DNA of 64,000 bases from Bin80 sp026708685. Lineage in GTDB: Bacteria; Bacteroidota; Rhodothermia; Rhodothermales; Bin80. The DNA is taken from NCBI GenBank assembly GCA_965200955.1, contig OZ241742.1:3782001-3846000 (forward strand), in the 5' to 3' direction. Below, piece by piece: positions 36,475 to 46,304 of this stretch. The notes under the pieces were generated by a model. It did no database searches. It saw only the letters and a list, made by a program, of their open reading frames with translations, and was not told the origin of the DNA. The translations under genes and the position numbers were made by a program. Position 1 is the stretch's first letter. Each line of letters starts with the position of its first letter.

Positions 36475-38973
36475 ATGAGACGATTGTGGTTAGGCGGTCT
36501 GATGATCATCTTTCTGGTAAATGCTCCCATCAAGGCACAGAGAGTATCGTCCATCAGCGAAAAAACCAAAAACCTAGAAAAGCAGGATGGATTCTTTCCA
36601 GTCTACTGGAATGAAACCACTGGTACAATCTATCTTGAAATTAAAACCCTTGGACAGGACTTCCTCTATGTCTCTTCCATGCCAGCTGGACTGGGATCCA
36701 ATGATATCGGACTTGACCGAAGTCAGCTAGGCCGTACCCGCCTCGTTCGGTTTGAACGCAGTGGTCCGAAGATTCTACTGGTGATGCCGAATCTCCGTTA
36801 CCGTGCAGACTCTGATTCAAATGCCGAACGAATGTCGGTTCGTGAAGCGTTTGCAGAGGGGATTATCTGGGGGTTTAAGGTGGAAGCGGAAGAGAGTGGT
36901 AGAATCTTAGTGGATGCCACAGACTTTGTCATCAGAGATGCCAATGATGTCATCGGACGGCTAAGCGGGTCAAATCAGGGACGGTTTGCCTTGGATAAGA
37001 GCCGAAGCGCTCCCGTTCCTGCAATGCTCAAGGCCTTTCCACAAAATACAGAACTGGAGGCACGAATCACCTTTACTTCGGAGAATCCAGGACGCTATGT
37101 CAGAGATGTAGCAGCGGATCCAAACTCGGTCACACTGAGCGTTCGACATTCCTTAATCATGCTCCCCGATGATGGCTATCATCCAAGAGTGTTCCATCCA
37201 GGTGCAGGGTATGGCAGTGTCAGTTATATGGATTATGCAGTACCGATTGGTGAAGATATGATGAAGCGTTATATCCGACGGCACCGCTTGATCAAACAGG
37301 ATCCAAATTCCGTGATTAGTGATCCTGTATCACCGATCGTCTATTATCTGGATTCTGGAACACCCGAACCTGTTCGGGGAGCCCTCCTTGATGGTGCCCG
37401 TTGGTGGTCTGAAGCGTTTGAAGCCGCTGGTTTTTCCAATGCATTCCGAATAGAGATGCTCCCCGAGGGAGCCGATCCCATGGATGTACGATACAATACA
37501 ATTCAGTGGGTTCATCGTGCGACGAGGGGCTGGAGCTATGGAGCAAGCATCGTTGACCCCCGGACGGGCGAAATCATCAAGGGACATGTTTCCCTTGGCT
37601 CCCTGCGGGTGCGTCAGGACTATCTCATCGCGGAAGGGCTCTTGGCACCTTATGATGACTCTCTTGCCGAAGATGACCCGATGCTAGCAATGTCACTTGC
37701 AAGGATTCGACAACTATCAGCACACGAAATTGGACACACGCTCGGGCTCAGTCATAACTTCGCATCTTCCATCAATCGAAGGGCTTCGGTGATGGATTAT
37801 CCAGCTCCCTATGCTACCGTCAATAACGATGGTAAAATTGATCTTCATCAAGCCTACGGGAATGGGATCGGGCAATGGGATAAGGTCGCGATTGCTTACG
37901 GGTATGCCCAACCACTACCTAGAGAAGTTGAACAGGATCTCTTGGATACGATTCTTCAGACGGCCTGGGATCAAGGCCTTCTGTACATTACAGATGCGGA
38001 TGCTCGTCCTGCAGGTGCTGCCCATCCACTATCCAACCTATGGGATAACGGAGAGGATATGGTACGTTCACTCTATCACGAATTGGATGTTCGTCAGGTT
38101 GCACTTGCAGCGTTTGATGAACGCGTGCTCAGAGCCGGTCGCCCCTTGGCTACCATGGAGGAGACGCTCGTACCACTGTATCTGCGTCATCGATATCAAA
38201 TTGAAGCCACCACAAAATTATTGGGAGGAGTGATCTATACCTACGCACATCGGGGCGATCGTCAAGCTCAACAGATACCTGTTCAGACACACATTCAGAT
38301 GGACGCACTGGATGCTCTCTTGGCGACTCTCTCCTCCGAAGCACTTCGGGTTCCAGAGAGCGTGAGGATGCAGATGCCCCCAAGGCCGCCAGGGTTTCCA
38401 ATGCATCGGGAACTGTTTCATCGACATACAGGCTTGACCTTTGATTCCTATACTCCAGCTGCTGTGGTAGCTACGATGGTGTTTTCACAGATCCTGAACC
38501 CAGAACGTGCCGCCCGCCTGACCTATCAAAGTGATCTTGATGAGACGCTACCAACCTTTCATCGCGTCCTGGAGACGGTCAGTGATGCAGTCTGGGGTGT
38601 TACGATGTCCGATGATGCGTATGAGGCAGAACTTCAGAGAGTCGTCCAGCAGGTTTGGATAGACGAACTGATCGGACTTGCAAGTGAACCCACCGCTGCA
38701 CCAGCTGTGAGAGCATTCGTACTGGAACGGCTTCGTGAATTTGTGGAGTGGATTCCAGAGTCACCCGTATCGCCAAGCGATAGAGAAACTCGCTATCATA
38801 GGGAAATGGTTCTCAGTGACATTGAACGATATCTGGCGAGGGACTACGAGGCAAAAGAGCAAACAGAGAGCATCACCATTCCCCCAGGATCTCCCATCGG
38901 ATCGGAAGCCCGTCGGCATTATCATCATGAGTTTCTTCATGCTACGGATACGCAGTGGTGCTCACATCAATGA
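36475..38973 (+). CDS. Secreted zinc metalloprotease, DUF5117/DUF5118 type
   Basis: An 832-residue exported protease. I start at MRRLWLGGLM because it gives a signal peptide ending at about 22 (IKAQ); an in-frame ATG 26 codons earlier has no such support. DUF5117 covers about 80-280. The gluzincin/metzincin-like zinc site HEIGHTLGLSH has His417, Glu418, His421 and His427. A helical C-terminal domain (DUF4953-like) follows. Such proteins are common in Bacteroidota relatives and act outside the cytoplasm; the substrate is unknown. Single gene. Confidence 0.9.
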   Translation: MRRLWLGGLMIIFLVNAPIKAQRVSSISEKTKNLEKQDGFFPVYWNETTGTIYLEIKTLGQDFLYVSSMPAGLGSNDIGLDRSQLGRTRLVRFERSGPKILLVMPNLRYRADSDSNAERMSVREAFAEGIIWGFKVEAEESGRILVDATDFVIRDANDVIGRLSGSNQGRFALDKSRSAPVPAMLKAFPQNTELEARITFTSENPGRYVRDVAADPNSVTLSVRHSLIMLPDDGYHPRVFHPGAGYGSVSYMDYAVPIGEDMMKRYIRRHRLIKQDPNSVISDPVSPIVYYLDSGTPEPVRGALLDGARWWSEAFEAAGFSNAFRIEMLPEGADPMDVRYNTIQWVHRATRGWSYGASIVDPRTGEIIKGHVSLGSLRVRQDYLIAEGLLAPYDDSLAEDDPMLAMSLARIRQLSAHEIGHTLGLSHNFASSINRRASVMDYPAPYATVNNDGKIDLHQAYGNGIGQWDKVAIAYGYAQPLPREVEQDLLDTILQTAWDQGLLYITDADARPAGAAHPLSNLWDNGEDMVRSLYHELDVRQVALAAFDERVLRAGRPLATMEETLVPLYLRHRYQIEATTKLLGGVIYTYAHRGDRQAQQIPVQTHIQMDALDALLATLSSEALRVPESVRMQMPPRPPGFPMHRELFHRHTGLTFDSYTPAAVVATMVFSQILNPERAARLTYQSDLDETLPTFHRVLETVSDAVWGVTMSDDAYEAELQRVVQQVWIDELIGLASEPTAAPAVRAFVLERLREFVEWIPESPVSPSDRETRYHREMVLSDIERYLARDYEAKEQTESITIPPGSPIGSEARRHYHHEFLHATDTQWCSHQ

Positions 38974-39145
38974 TCCATAATCTTACACCCTCACCATTAG
39001 CAGGATAAGGACGAACTTGAATCCATTGGAGCATCAACCAATCATGGATTTCCCTTGAATGATGTATTGCTCTGAGCAGGGATGCATTACATCATGGTAT
39101 TGTTCATGGATGATCGTGACATCCTAACACTGATCTTCGTTTCGT

Positions 39146-41248
39146 ATGCCATCACAGAAGAATCCTGATTCGCTCAAAGACGTTGCTCTTCAGTATCTGC
39201 GTGACTCCGTTGGGAGTGCAGACGCACAGTTTCGTGATGGGCAGTGGGAAAGCATTCAGCAGGCCGTGAGTGGCAATCGCGTCCTAGTTGTACAGCGTAC
39301 AGGTTGGGGGAAGACGATGGTCTATACGATTTCAACAAAGCTCCGCCGTGATCAGGGTGCAGGGCCATCGTTGATGATTTCTCCCCTACTGGCACTGATG
39401 CGCAATCAGGAGACGGCAGCATTCCATCTGGGATTAAATGCACGCAGGATGACAGGCGATAACAGGGAAGAATGGAATGACATTCATAAAGAACTTAGAG
39501 ATGATCAGGTGGACATCTTGATGATCACTCCAGAGCGGCTTGCGAACGAAATGTTTCTCAGTAAGACGCTTCCAACCGTCGCCAGTGGTCTTGGAATGCT
39601 GATCATTGATGAAGCCCATTGCATCTCTGATTGGGGCCATGACTTTCGTCCTGATTATCTACGGATTCGCAGAGTGCAGAAGATGGTACCACGGGGATCG
39701 GCGATTGTAGCAACCACTGCAACCGCGAATAACCGGGTCGTTGAGGATGTAAGGGATCAGCTGGGAGGAAATATTCAGGTCAGCCGTGGGAGTCTGGTAC
39801 GACGTAGCCTGCAATTGCACAATTTCCACATGCCCAAACCAAGCACCAGACTGGCCTGGATGGCCTGGGCCATTGCGGATCATCTTCCGGGAAGTGGGAT
39901 CGTGTATGTCCTTACCCGTAAAGATGCAGATTTAGTCACAAAGTGGCTACAATCCAAGGACATTGACGCACATGCCTATTACGGAGATACCCAAGAGCGT
40001 GAAGAACTGGAAAAGGCCCTGCTCAACAATGATATCAAAGTGCTCGTCGCCACGATCGCTCTGGGGATGGGTTTTGACAAGCCAGACCTCTCCTTCATCA
40101 TCCATTATCAGCGTCCCAGTTCGGTGATTCATTACTATCAACAGGTGGGGCGTGCTGGTCGTGGGATCACGGATGCCTATGGATTTTTGATGTGGGGCGA
40201 AGAAGATGAGCGCATTGCAGACTACTTTGTCGATAATGCTTTTCCATCTCAAGATGAAATTGATCTGGTCATGAAAGCACTTGAGGAAGCAGATGGTGGA
40301 CTCAAACTGGCAGAGCTCATGTTTCTGGTGAATCTTAAAAAAAGCAGGATAGAGAAAATTCTACAACTCGCCTCGCTAGAATCCCCCGCCCCCGTCATTA
40401 ATGAACGTAGCCAATGGTTCGCCACGGGAGAAGCCGATGGGTTCCAGATTCCTCCAGATCGGATTGAGAGGTTACGCGAGGTTCGTGCCAAGGAGAAACT
40501 ACAGATGCGTGAGTATATGAATCATCAAGGATGCTTGATGAAGTTTCTGCAGCAGGCACTTGATGATGAGTCCGCCAAGGACTGCGGACGATGCAGGAAC
40601 TGTATCAACCGGACACATCAATCCTATCTGCCAAAACCTGCAATGGTTCAGGAGGCAGCACAATTTATTCAGAAAAAGCCAAACATCATCCCTCCCGTAG
40701 TGAGATGGCCCATTCGTAAACTTTCGGATCATCCGATCCATGAATCACAACTGATCCCATTGGATTATCAGGCCGCTTGGGGATATGCCTTATGTCGAAT
40801 GTTTGATGTCGACATGAGTCAACAGATCCTGGAGCAGAGAAGGAATCGTAGCCATTATTCCGATGAGATTGTGGATGCTTTTGTAGAAGTCCTACGAAAA
40901 CATTGTGGAAGTTTTAGATACGTCACTTATATCCCGTCGCGTACCGATCAACATCATGTTCCAAGATTAGCCGAAGCGGTAGCACAACGTCTGGACATTC
41001 AACTGGTCCATAGTGTCAGCAGGACTGGAATGGGGAAGCGTCAGGGTGACCAAAAGAATCCAGTCCAGCGTGCACGAAATGTGGCCAATGCTTTTACAAT
41101 TGTCCATTCGTGTAAAATGTCAACCCTTGTGATTGATGATGTGATTTCCAGTGGCATGACATTTACCACGGTAGCAGCTCTCTTGCGTTACGATGGTTGT
41201 CCCAAGGTGGTACCCGCCGCTCTTGTCTACCGGAGTTTATCGGAATAA
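39146..41248 (+). CDS. RecQ-like helicase fused to a phosphoribosyltransferase domain
   Basis: 700 residues. The N-terminal SF2 helicase has Walker A RTGWGKT (51-57), DEAH at 155-158 in IIDEAHCISDWGHDFRP and motif VI QVGRAGRG (333-340). The RecQ zinc-binding site uses Cys463, Cys480, Cys483 and Cys486 (CGRCRNC). After about 540 comes a type I phosphoribosyltransferase-like domain with the PRPP-loop motif LVIDDVISSGMTF (661-673), as in ComF. YIPSRTDQHHVPRLAEAVA precedes it. A short DprA-like gene follows after five bases, and a second one after that. ComF and DprA are competence proteins elsewhere, so the set suggests handling of incoming single-stranded DNA or a conflict role. No HRDC domain is seen. 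Starts without a Shine-Dalgarno sequence. Confidence 0.88.
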   Translation: MPSQKNPDSLKDVALQYLRDSVGSADAQFRDGQWESIQQAVSGNRVLVVQRTGWGKTMVYTISTKLRRDQGAGPSLMISPLLALMRNQETAAFHLGLNARRMTGDNREEWNDIHKELRDDQVDILMITPERLANEMFLSKTLPTVASGLGMLIIDEAHCISDWGHDFRPDYLRIRRVQKMVPRGSAIVATTATANNRVVEDVRDQLGGNIQVSRGSLVRRSLQLHNFHMPKPSTRLAWMAWAIADHLPGSGIVYVLTRKDADLVTKWLQSKDIDAHAYYGDTQEREELEKALLNNDIKVLVATIALGMGFDKPDLSFIIHYQRPSSVIHYYQQVGRAGRGITDAYGFLMWGEEDERIADYFVDNAFPSQDEIDLVMKALEEADGGLKLAELMFLVNLKKSRIEKILQLASLESPAPVINERSQWFATGEADGFQIPPDRIERLREVRAKEKLQMREYMNHQGCLMKFLQQALDDESAKDCGRCRNCINRTHQSYLPKPAMVQEAAQFIQKKPNIIPPVVRWPIRKLSDHPIHESQLIPLDYQAAWGYALCRMFDVDMSQQILEQRRNRSHYSDEIVDAFVEVLRKHCGSFRYVTYIPSRTDQHHVPRLAEAVAQRLDIQLVHSVSRTGMGKRQGDQKNPVQRARNVANAFTIVHSCKMSTLVIDDVISSGMTFTTVAALLRYDGCPKVVPAALVYRSLSE

Positions 41249-41253
41249 AACTG

Positions 41254-42399
41254 ATGTGGACACTTACGGAGGATACCACTGAGGTTGCACTGCTCTGTGC
41301 ATGGTTTGCAGGTGAGCATCATCCGCTAGCCCTACATGAATACAATGCTATAGCATCATGGCTTAAACACCAAGAATTGCGGCCTGCGAATTTAATAGAT
41401 CCGTCCTGTTTGGAAGAGGCATCCCAGTCCACCGGGTTGGATCTTGATCGCTTAACGGGGCTACAGAATCGGAGAATTTCTATGGGGTTCTACCTAGAAG
41501 AGTGGAAGCGGCGCGGGATCTGGATGATCGGACGAGGAGACGAGGACTACCCTGTTCGGATTCGAACTCAGCTACGATCAAAGGCTCCCCCGATTCTTTA
41601 TGGCATTGGAGAGATCTCACTTCTAAATTCGGGAGGGACTGCAATAATAGGTCCGAGTCCTCCTGCATCCGAGTACAGTGAATCATTGAGTGGGATGGTA
41701 AGGTTATGTGCTGAACATCAAAGCACGGTTATTAGTGCTGGAAAACTGTCACCAGCAACGGATGCCATTGAGACATCCATCCAGTGTGGTGGCACATTTA
41801 TATGGCTCCTTCAGGGATCACTTCTGGCAGAGCCGCTCACAAAACCATTTCGTGATACGAAAGCATCAGGTAAAATTGTACTTCTTTCTACACGCAGCCC
41901 TGCCGATCCCCGTTTCGTCTCTGGAGAACCTGAGCTTGGTCAACTCATCATCACTCTATGCGATTCAATCATTCATATGGATGGTACCGAACTGAGTATG
42001 GACTGGCTTCACACTACCGAGATCATCCACCAAGCAATTCCCAAAAAGAAGTGTTTTATATGGACAGGACATTTTGCTACATCAGTAGCCGAACATCTCA
42101 TTCAATGTGGAGCAATACCGTGGAGCACTCATGAAGATGCTGTTCATGCGGGGATCTTTGAGCGTCTGGAAGACTTGCCTCCATCGGATAGCGAGTCCTC
42201 CCCCGAAGAGTTGGTTGATTCTGAGAAGCCATCCTATATAGACAAGGGCAATGATTCAGCAGAAGAGAACCCTGATCATGTAGAGATGGATCTCCCATCC
42301 CCTGATACGAAGGATGAACTCCCTGTCACAGATGAACCCAGCGAATTCTTGAAAGAAAGCTCATGGGGAAACAGCGTTCAGGGAGAGTTGTTTGCATGA
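41254..42399 (+). CDS. Divergent DprA-like protein with acidic tail and QGELF end
   Basis: 381 residues, taking the ATG (MWTLTEDTTE) five bases after the helicase stop. The N-terminal part and the segment WKRRGIWMIGRGDEDYPVRI, followed by KAPPILYGIGE (109-120), match DprA/Smf. The Rossmann core begins GTAIIGPSPPASEYS, but the usual SGLARGID loop reads ISAGKLSPATD (160-170), so ligand or DNA contacts differ. Residues 308-368 are acidic and disordered. The last six residues, QGELFA, resemble the beta-clamp binding peptide QxxLF. The next gene is a paralogue with the same ending. DprA normally loads RecA on single-stranded DNA during transformation; here a coupled role with the upstream helicase is inferred. 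Confidence 0.78.
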   Translation: MWTLTEDTTEVALLCAWFAGEHHPLALHEYNAIASWLKHQELRPANLIDPSCLEEASQSTGLDLDRLTGLQNRRISMGFYLEEWKRRGIWMIGRGDEDYPVRIRTQLRSKAPPILYGIGEISLLNSGGTAIIGPSPPASEYSESLSGMVRLCAEHQSTVISAGKLSPATDAIETSIQCGGTFIWLLQGSLLAEPLTKPFRDTKASGKIVLLSTRSPADPRFVSGEPELGQLIITLCDSIIHMDGTELSMDWLHTTEIIHQAIPKKKCFIWTGHFATSVAEHLIQCGAIPWSTHEDAVHAGIFERLEDLPPSDSESSPEELVDSEKPSYIDKGNDSAEENPDHVEMDLPSPDTKDELPVTDEPSEFLKESSWGNSVQGELFA

Positions 42400-42506
42400 A
42401 AATGAAATTATCGGGCCATTTTTTGACGTTGAGATTGATTTTGAATAGAGAAACACTCACCTCTTTTTCACTGTTTGCACAATGAACTTGTTACGAGGGA
42501 CCATAG

Positions 42507-43481
42507 ATGGAAGAGTTGATGACGGATGATACATGTGCGACACTGCTACTGTGTGCATTCCAGGGAGGAGAGAAAGAGCATCTACCCTTGACGGTGGATG
42601 AGTATAACCGAGTCGCCCATACTCTGCACAGATCTGATCAGCGCCCAAGTGATTTATTGGGAAGCGTATTGATTACAGATGTGAGCCATGAGGCAGAGAT
42701 CCAACAGGATCGGTTGGCATGGCTCCTTGATCGTCGGATCAATCTTGGATTCACCTTGGAGCAATGGTATCGGGCAGGAATTTGGGTTTTATCCCGAAGT
42801 GATCTACATTACCCTGCCTGTCTTCGAAAAAACATGGGGAATCAGGCCCCTCCTTTGATCTACGGAACGGGCCATCATCACCTGGGTCATCAAGACACTC
42901 TGGCCATTATGGGACCCGATTCCATTTCAAATGCTCGAATCCCCAAAGTAGGTGATATGGCAGAAGATCTAGCTGATCAACAGAAGACGGTGGTCACCAT
43001 CGGTGCACTGAAGTTGGGTAAAAAAGTTGTTCAGAGCGTCTATGAGCATGGAGGGAGAGTCCTGTGGGTTTTAAGCTGTGGACATCTCAAACTTCGCCTT
43101 AAAAAACCTTATCGTCAGGCAATCAGAGATGAGAATCTCACCATGATCGCAATGCAAAGTCCAGCTACACCCAGCACATCTGACGAAGAGGCAACCCTTA
43201 GTCAGGTCGCCGCTTCCCTAGCCGATGAAATCCTGTATGTGGATGGGGTCAACTCAAAAGACATTGCCAAGAGAGTCGATCGGTATCAGGCGTTCAGGGC
43301 CGCTCTGAGCCGACCTAGTCAATGTAGCGTATTCCATGGACAAAAACTGACACCAGAGGCACAGGAGCTTCTCAAATCAGGGGCTTCGTCATGGGACCAG
43401 AAATCCGTTGATGGTCCGAACACAGATGCTAACCCGTCTGAAGGTAAAGAGTCCTCGCATCAAGGAGATTTGTTTGGGTAG
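42507..43481 (+). CDS. Second divergent DprA-like protein, QGDLF end
   Basis: 324 residues. It shares the order of the preceding protein: LLLCAFQGGEKEHLPLTVDEYN at the start (compare LLCAWF and LALHEYN there), then WYRAGIWVLSRSDLHYPACL and QAPPLIYGTG (113-122), then a Rossmann-like core with AIMGPDS. The SGLARGID loop is replaced by TIGALKLGKK, more divergent than in its paralogue. The tail is short and polar and ends QGDLFG (319-324), again a QxxLF clamp-type peptide. The start has a GAGGGA Shine-Dalgarno-like site, unusual here. A gap of 107 bases separates it from its paralogue, so it may have its own promoter. Confidence 0.72.
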   Translation: MEELMTDDTCATLLLCAFQGGEKEHLPLTVDEYNRVAHTLHRSDQRPSDLLGSVLITDVSHEAEIQQDRLAWLLDRRINLGFTLEQWYRAGIWVLSRSDLHYPACLRKNMGNQAPPLIYGTGHHHLGHQDTLAIMGPDSISNARIPKVGDMAEDLADQQKTVVTIGALKLGKKVVQSVYEHGGRVLWVLSCGHLKLRLKKPYRQAIRDENLTMIAMQSPATPSTSDEEATLSQVAASLADEILYVDGVNSKDIAKRVDRYQAFRAALSRPSQCSVFHGQKLTPEAQELLKSGASSWDQKSVDGPNTDANPSEGKESSHQGDLFG

Positions 43482-43603
43482 ACCTCACGCAAAAGATCAA
43501 GATGAAGCATCAAATCAAGATTCAAAGAGGCTGAGAACCTGATCGGTAGGCACATGGGGAATTCAACCAATGCCTTGTTCACTTCGGAATGTAAAGGTCT
43601 CAC

Positions 43604-45427
43604 TCAATCGTAATAGGGTGCAGTCGTTGCTGGTTCAATGAGGATGGCTTGCCATCCAAGCACACCAGTTCGGATTTTTGGTTTTTTGAGGGCAACGACA
43701 TTGACATGTGAGCCAAATGCATGACCTCGAACCATCGCAGCTGGGACATAGACATCATTGACAAATCCAAATCCCCGGTCGTGAATAAAGAGCTCACCTG
43801 ATTGTTGGGTAACCAAATCCGACTCCTGAAACGTTCCAGGACGTACTTCATACGCAATATATCGACGATCACGGTAATTGATACAGGACATGACCAGTGG
43901 TGTACCGGGCTTCCAATTGCGTACTTCTTCAAATTGTGAATATCGAAGGATGGTAAATGTCGTCGGGGAAATGAAGATGGTAGACATCTCCTTGGCTGGA
44001 TTATGATGGTCCAGAATTCCATTGACTTCAATCAAACAGTCAAAGGCATGTCCCTCTTCTCTGAGCTTCAGAGAAAAAATTCGGGGAAGCCCAATATCTT
44101 CATTATACCCCATGGCTGCATAGAGAGGAGTGCCTGATTCCAGATTTTTGATGTGGGGGTAATCTTTGACCGGGACTACAATTTCTTGTGAGGACTCCTC
44201 TCTGGTTTTATAGATTAACTTTAAAAATCTCTTTTCGATTTTTGAAGTGAAGGATTCAAGCAACGTTACCTCATTCCATTTTCCGTCAAACAAAAATTCC
44301 TGATCCTCTTTGGATTCAGCTACATCTTTCAAGGTCTGTTCAGGGTCTGCAAGATCCGTGGTTGATGAATACCAATCAGATGCCATGAGCGTTTCAAGGG
44401 ATACCATGGATTCTGGGGAAGACTCTTCATTCGATTGCAGAATGGAAACCTGTTCATCAACAGCCCACTTGGCCAGTTGATAGTCTCTTAATTCAATGGA
44501 CAACTCCACAATGTCTTCCAAGACCAATCCATCCAGTACATCCAGTGTATTGTCATTTTTTTCTTTGGCCAAAAAGTATGCCTTCGCACATAGTGACAAT
44601 GCGGTTGAAGGAGAAAAACGCCTTTCACACCGTGCAACAGCATGCCATGCCCAATCTTCATCCCGCATCAGATCTAAAACGTAGAGCAGATGTTCTCGGG
44701 CAATTTCTTCCCTCCCAAGTTCACACAGGATTCTACCTTTAAAGTACCGGAGCATGAGAGGGTCATATACTTCGGCCATCTCAAGTGCTTTGTCAATGAG
44801 TAGAATGGAAAATTCCTGTACAGTGCGTTCATAATCTTTCCAGTTAAAGACAACCTGCTCACCAATATCGTATGCCAAACGCTCAACCAGTGATTGACGT
44901 TTTTCGGATTCATCGGAGGGTTTGGAATATTCAAAATCTTCCTTAAGAAAACTGTGAATCCCAGCCCAAAAAAGAATCTGGGGGGAAAAACTGGGTAAAA
45001 CGGGAAGTTCCAACAGTAACTCAACCAGAGAGCTAAACAGTGGGTCGGGGCGATCCAGTCGTAGTCTGGCATACTCTTGAAAGAGACCACGAATTTGTTC
45101 ATGCAACTCTGTCGGATCTGAATCATCAGAATAGATTTTATCAACGATCTGCTTCACCTTATCATAGATAATCCATCCGAAGACCACCTTTATGGACCTG
45201 TCGTTTGGGTGCAGACTGAGTAGCTCACGGCCGCGTTCATAGGCTGATTCAATCTCTCCTGATTCTCTCAGAGAATCTAACTCTTTGGATTCAGGACTTG
45301 GAGAAAAGTCAGTATCGGAACCTTGCTCTGGGGGAATCTGCGATCCATGATGGTCGTTGTCGGGCGAGGCTGTGGTAATGGTTGTGGGATAATGATTCAT
45401 GGTTGAAAATAGATTGAAGTGATTCAT
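43604..45427 (-). CDS. TPR protein with C-terminal Rho-like cold-shock domain
   Basis: 607 residues, convergent with the DprA-like genes. A polar leader is followed by TPR-like helices (about 50-85, SAYERGRELLSLHPND, and again near 215-330). The middle part (about 390-540) is beta-rich. Residues 543-599 (GELFIHDRGFGFVNDVYVP, VNVVALKKPK, GWQAILIE) resemble the RNA-binding cold-shock domain of transcription factor Rho. TPR plus OB-fold proteins occur in some prokaryotic conflict systems, which together with the neighbours suggests nucleic-acid sensing; this is inference. A second ATG nine codons in is an equally good start. I do not know a named function. Confidence 0.7.
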   Translation of the reverse strand: MNHFNLFSTMNHYPTTITTASPDNDHHGSQIPPEQGSDTDFSPSPESKELDSLRESGEIESAYERGRELLSLHPNDRSIKVVFGWIIYDKVKQIVDKIYSDDSDPTELHEQIRGLFQEYARLRLDRPDPLFSSLVELLLELPVLPSFSPQILFWAGIHSFLKEDFEYSKPSDESEKRQSLVERLAYDIGEQVVFNWKDYERTVQEFSILLIDKALEMAEVYDPLMLRYFKGRILCELGREEIAREHLLYVLDLMRDEDWAWHAVARCERRFSPSTALSLCAKAYFLAKEKNDNTLDVLDGLVLEDIVELSIELRDYQLAKWAVDEQVSILQSNEESSPESMVSLETLMASDWYSSTTDLADPEQTLKDVAESKEDQEFLFDGKWNEVTLLESFTSKIEKRFLKLIYKTREESSQEIVVPVKDYPHIKNLESGTPLYAAMGYNEDIGLPRIFSLKLREEGHAFDCLIEVNGILDHHNPAKEMSTIFISPTTFTILRYSQFEEVRNWKPGTPLVMSCINYRDRRYIAYEVRPGTFQESDLVTQQSGELFIHDRGFGFVNDVYVPAAMVRGHAFGSHVNVVALKKPKIRTGVLGWQAILIEPATTAPYYD

Positions 45428-46304
45428 GTATTACAGAAGTATACGATTGATCCAGTCAATGCATAGATCTGAGCTGAGTGAATGGAAAATAAAGATATGG
45501 GAAAGGGTTCATCCATCAGATACATTGGAGAACATGATCAAGTCCGCTCGGATCGCTGAACAATGAAGTCGGATCTTCAAGTTCAACAATAGATCACGCA
45601 CGGTCATCAAGGCATGGGAAATACGTAGATACCCCTCGTTCTTCCCTAGTGGATGGCTCACATCAATAGGATCGGTGTTGTTCACAAAGAGAGTTTGAGC
45701 ACTGTGAATCCAACTCCAACAAAAGGATGAAAACGAAGGAATATATTCGATATTCATTGAAAGAAAAAATAGCGTTATTCATACATGGGAGTCAACCAGC
45801 GAACAGATCCACCACAAGGATAAAGCCCCTGAGACAGAGTCATAACCCGATCTGGTGAGTTGATCAACGCATCCACTAAGTAGGATTGAGACATATCGAG
45901 ATGGATCATGGCGCACCCGCATTGTATCTTTGACGATTCACAGTAGCCATCAATTCTATTTATTGATGCCATCCATGTGATCTTCTTTGTCGTATTGTAC
46001 TTCTTCCTTCTCAATTGGTTTATTCTCGTGGATTCTTTCCGTAAGCTGTCATTTTTTCGTCTTTTATCGGGATCATCACTGAGCTTCTACATGAGTTGAA
46101 TCTTCTATTTTGTTGATTCATTTCTGAGTATCATTGTGTGCATGTAGTCTTTTCAACAACAATGAACCTGTATGTTCATACATCATCTCGAAATCAAGAA
46201 AATATATGAATCTTTGATAGATCTCTTTGCCCAAAATCATCTCTAACCACTCACAAAGTTGAATGAAGTACTCTGGAAATCTGTACGATCTGGGCTCTCA
46301 TAGT
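45428..46304. other. Intergenic region between thiL and the TPR/cold-shock gene
   Basis: About 880 bases. Two minus-strand frames of about 80 codons (45509-45757 and 45775-46014) have no clear protein character. AT-rich and rich in ATC/GAT words. No tRNA, strong terminator or repeat was found by eye. Confidence 0.35.

Noticed and set aside
45509..46014. Two frames of about 80 codons upstream of the TPR/cold-shock gene
   Set aside because: No protein-like pattern, no supporting start context, separate frames.
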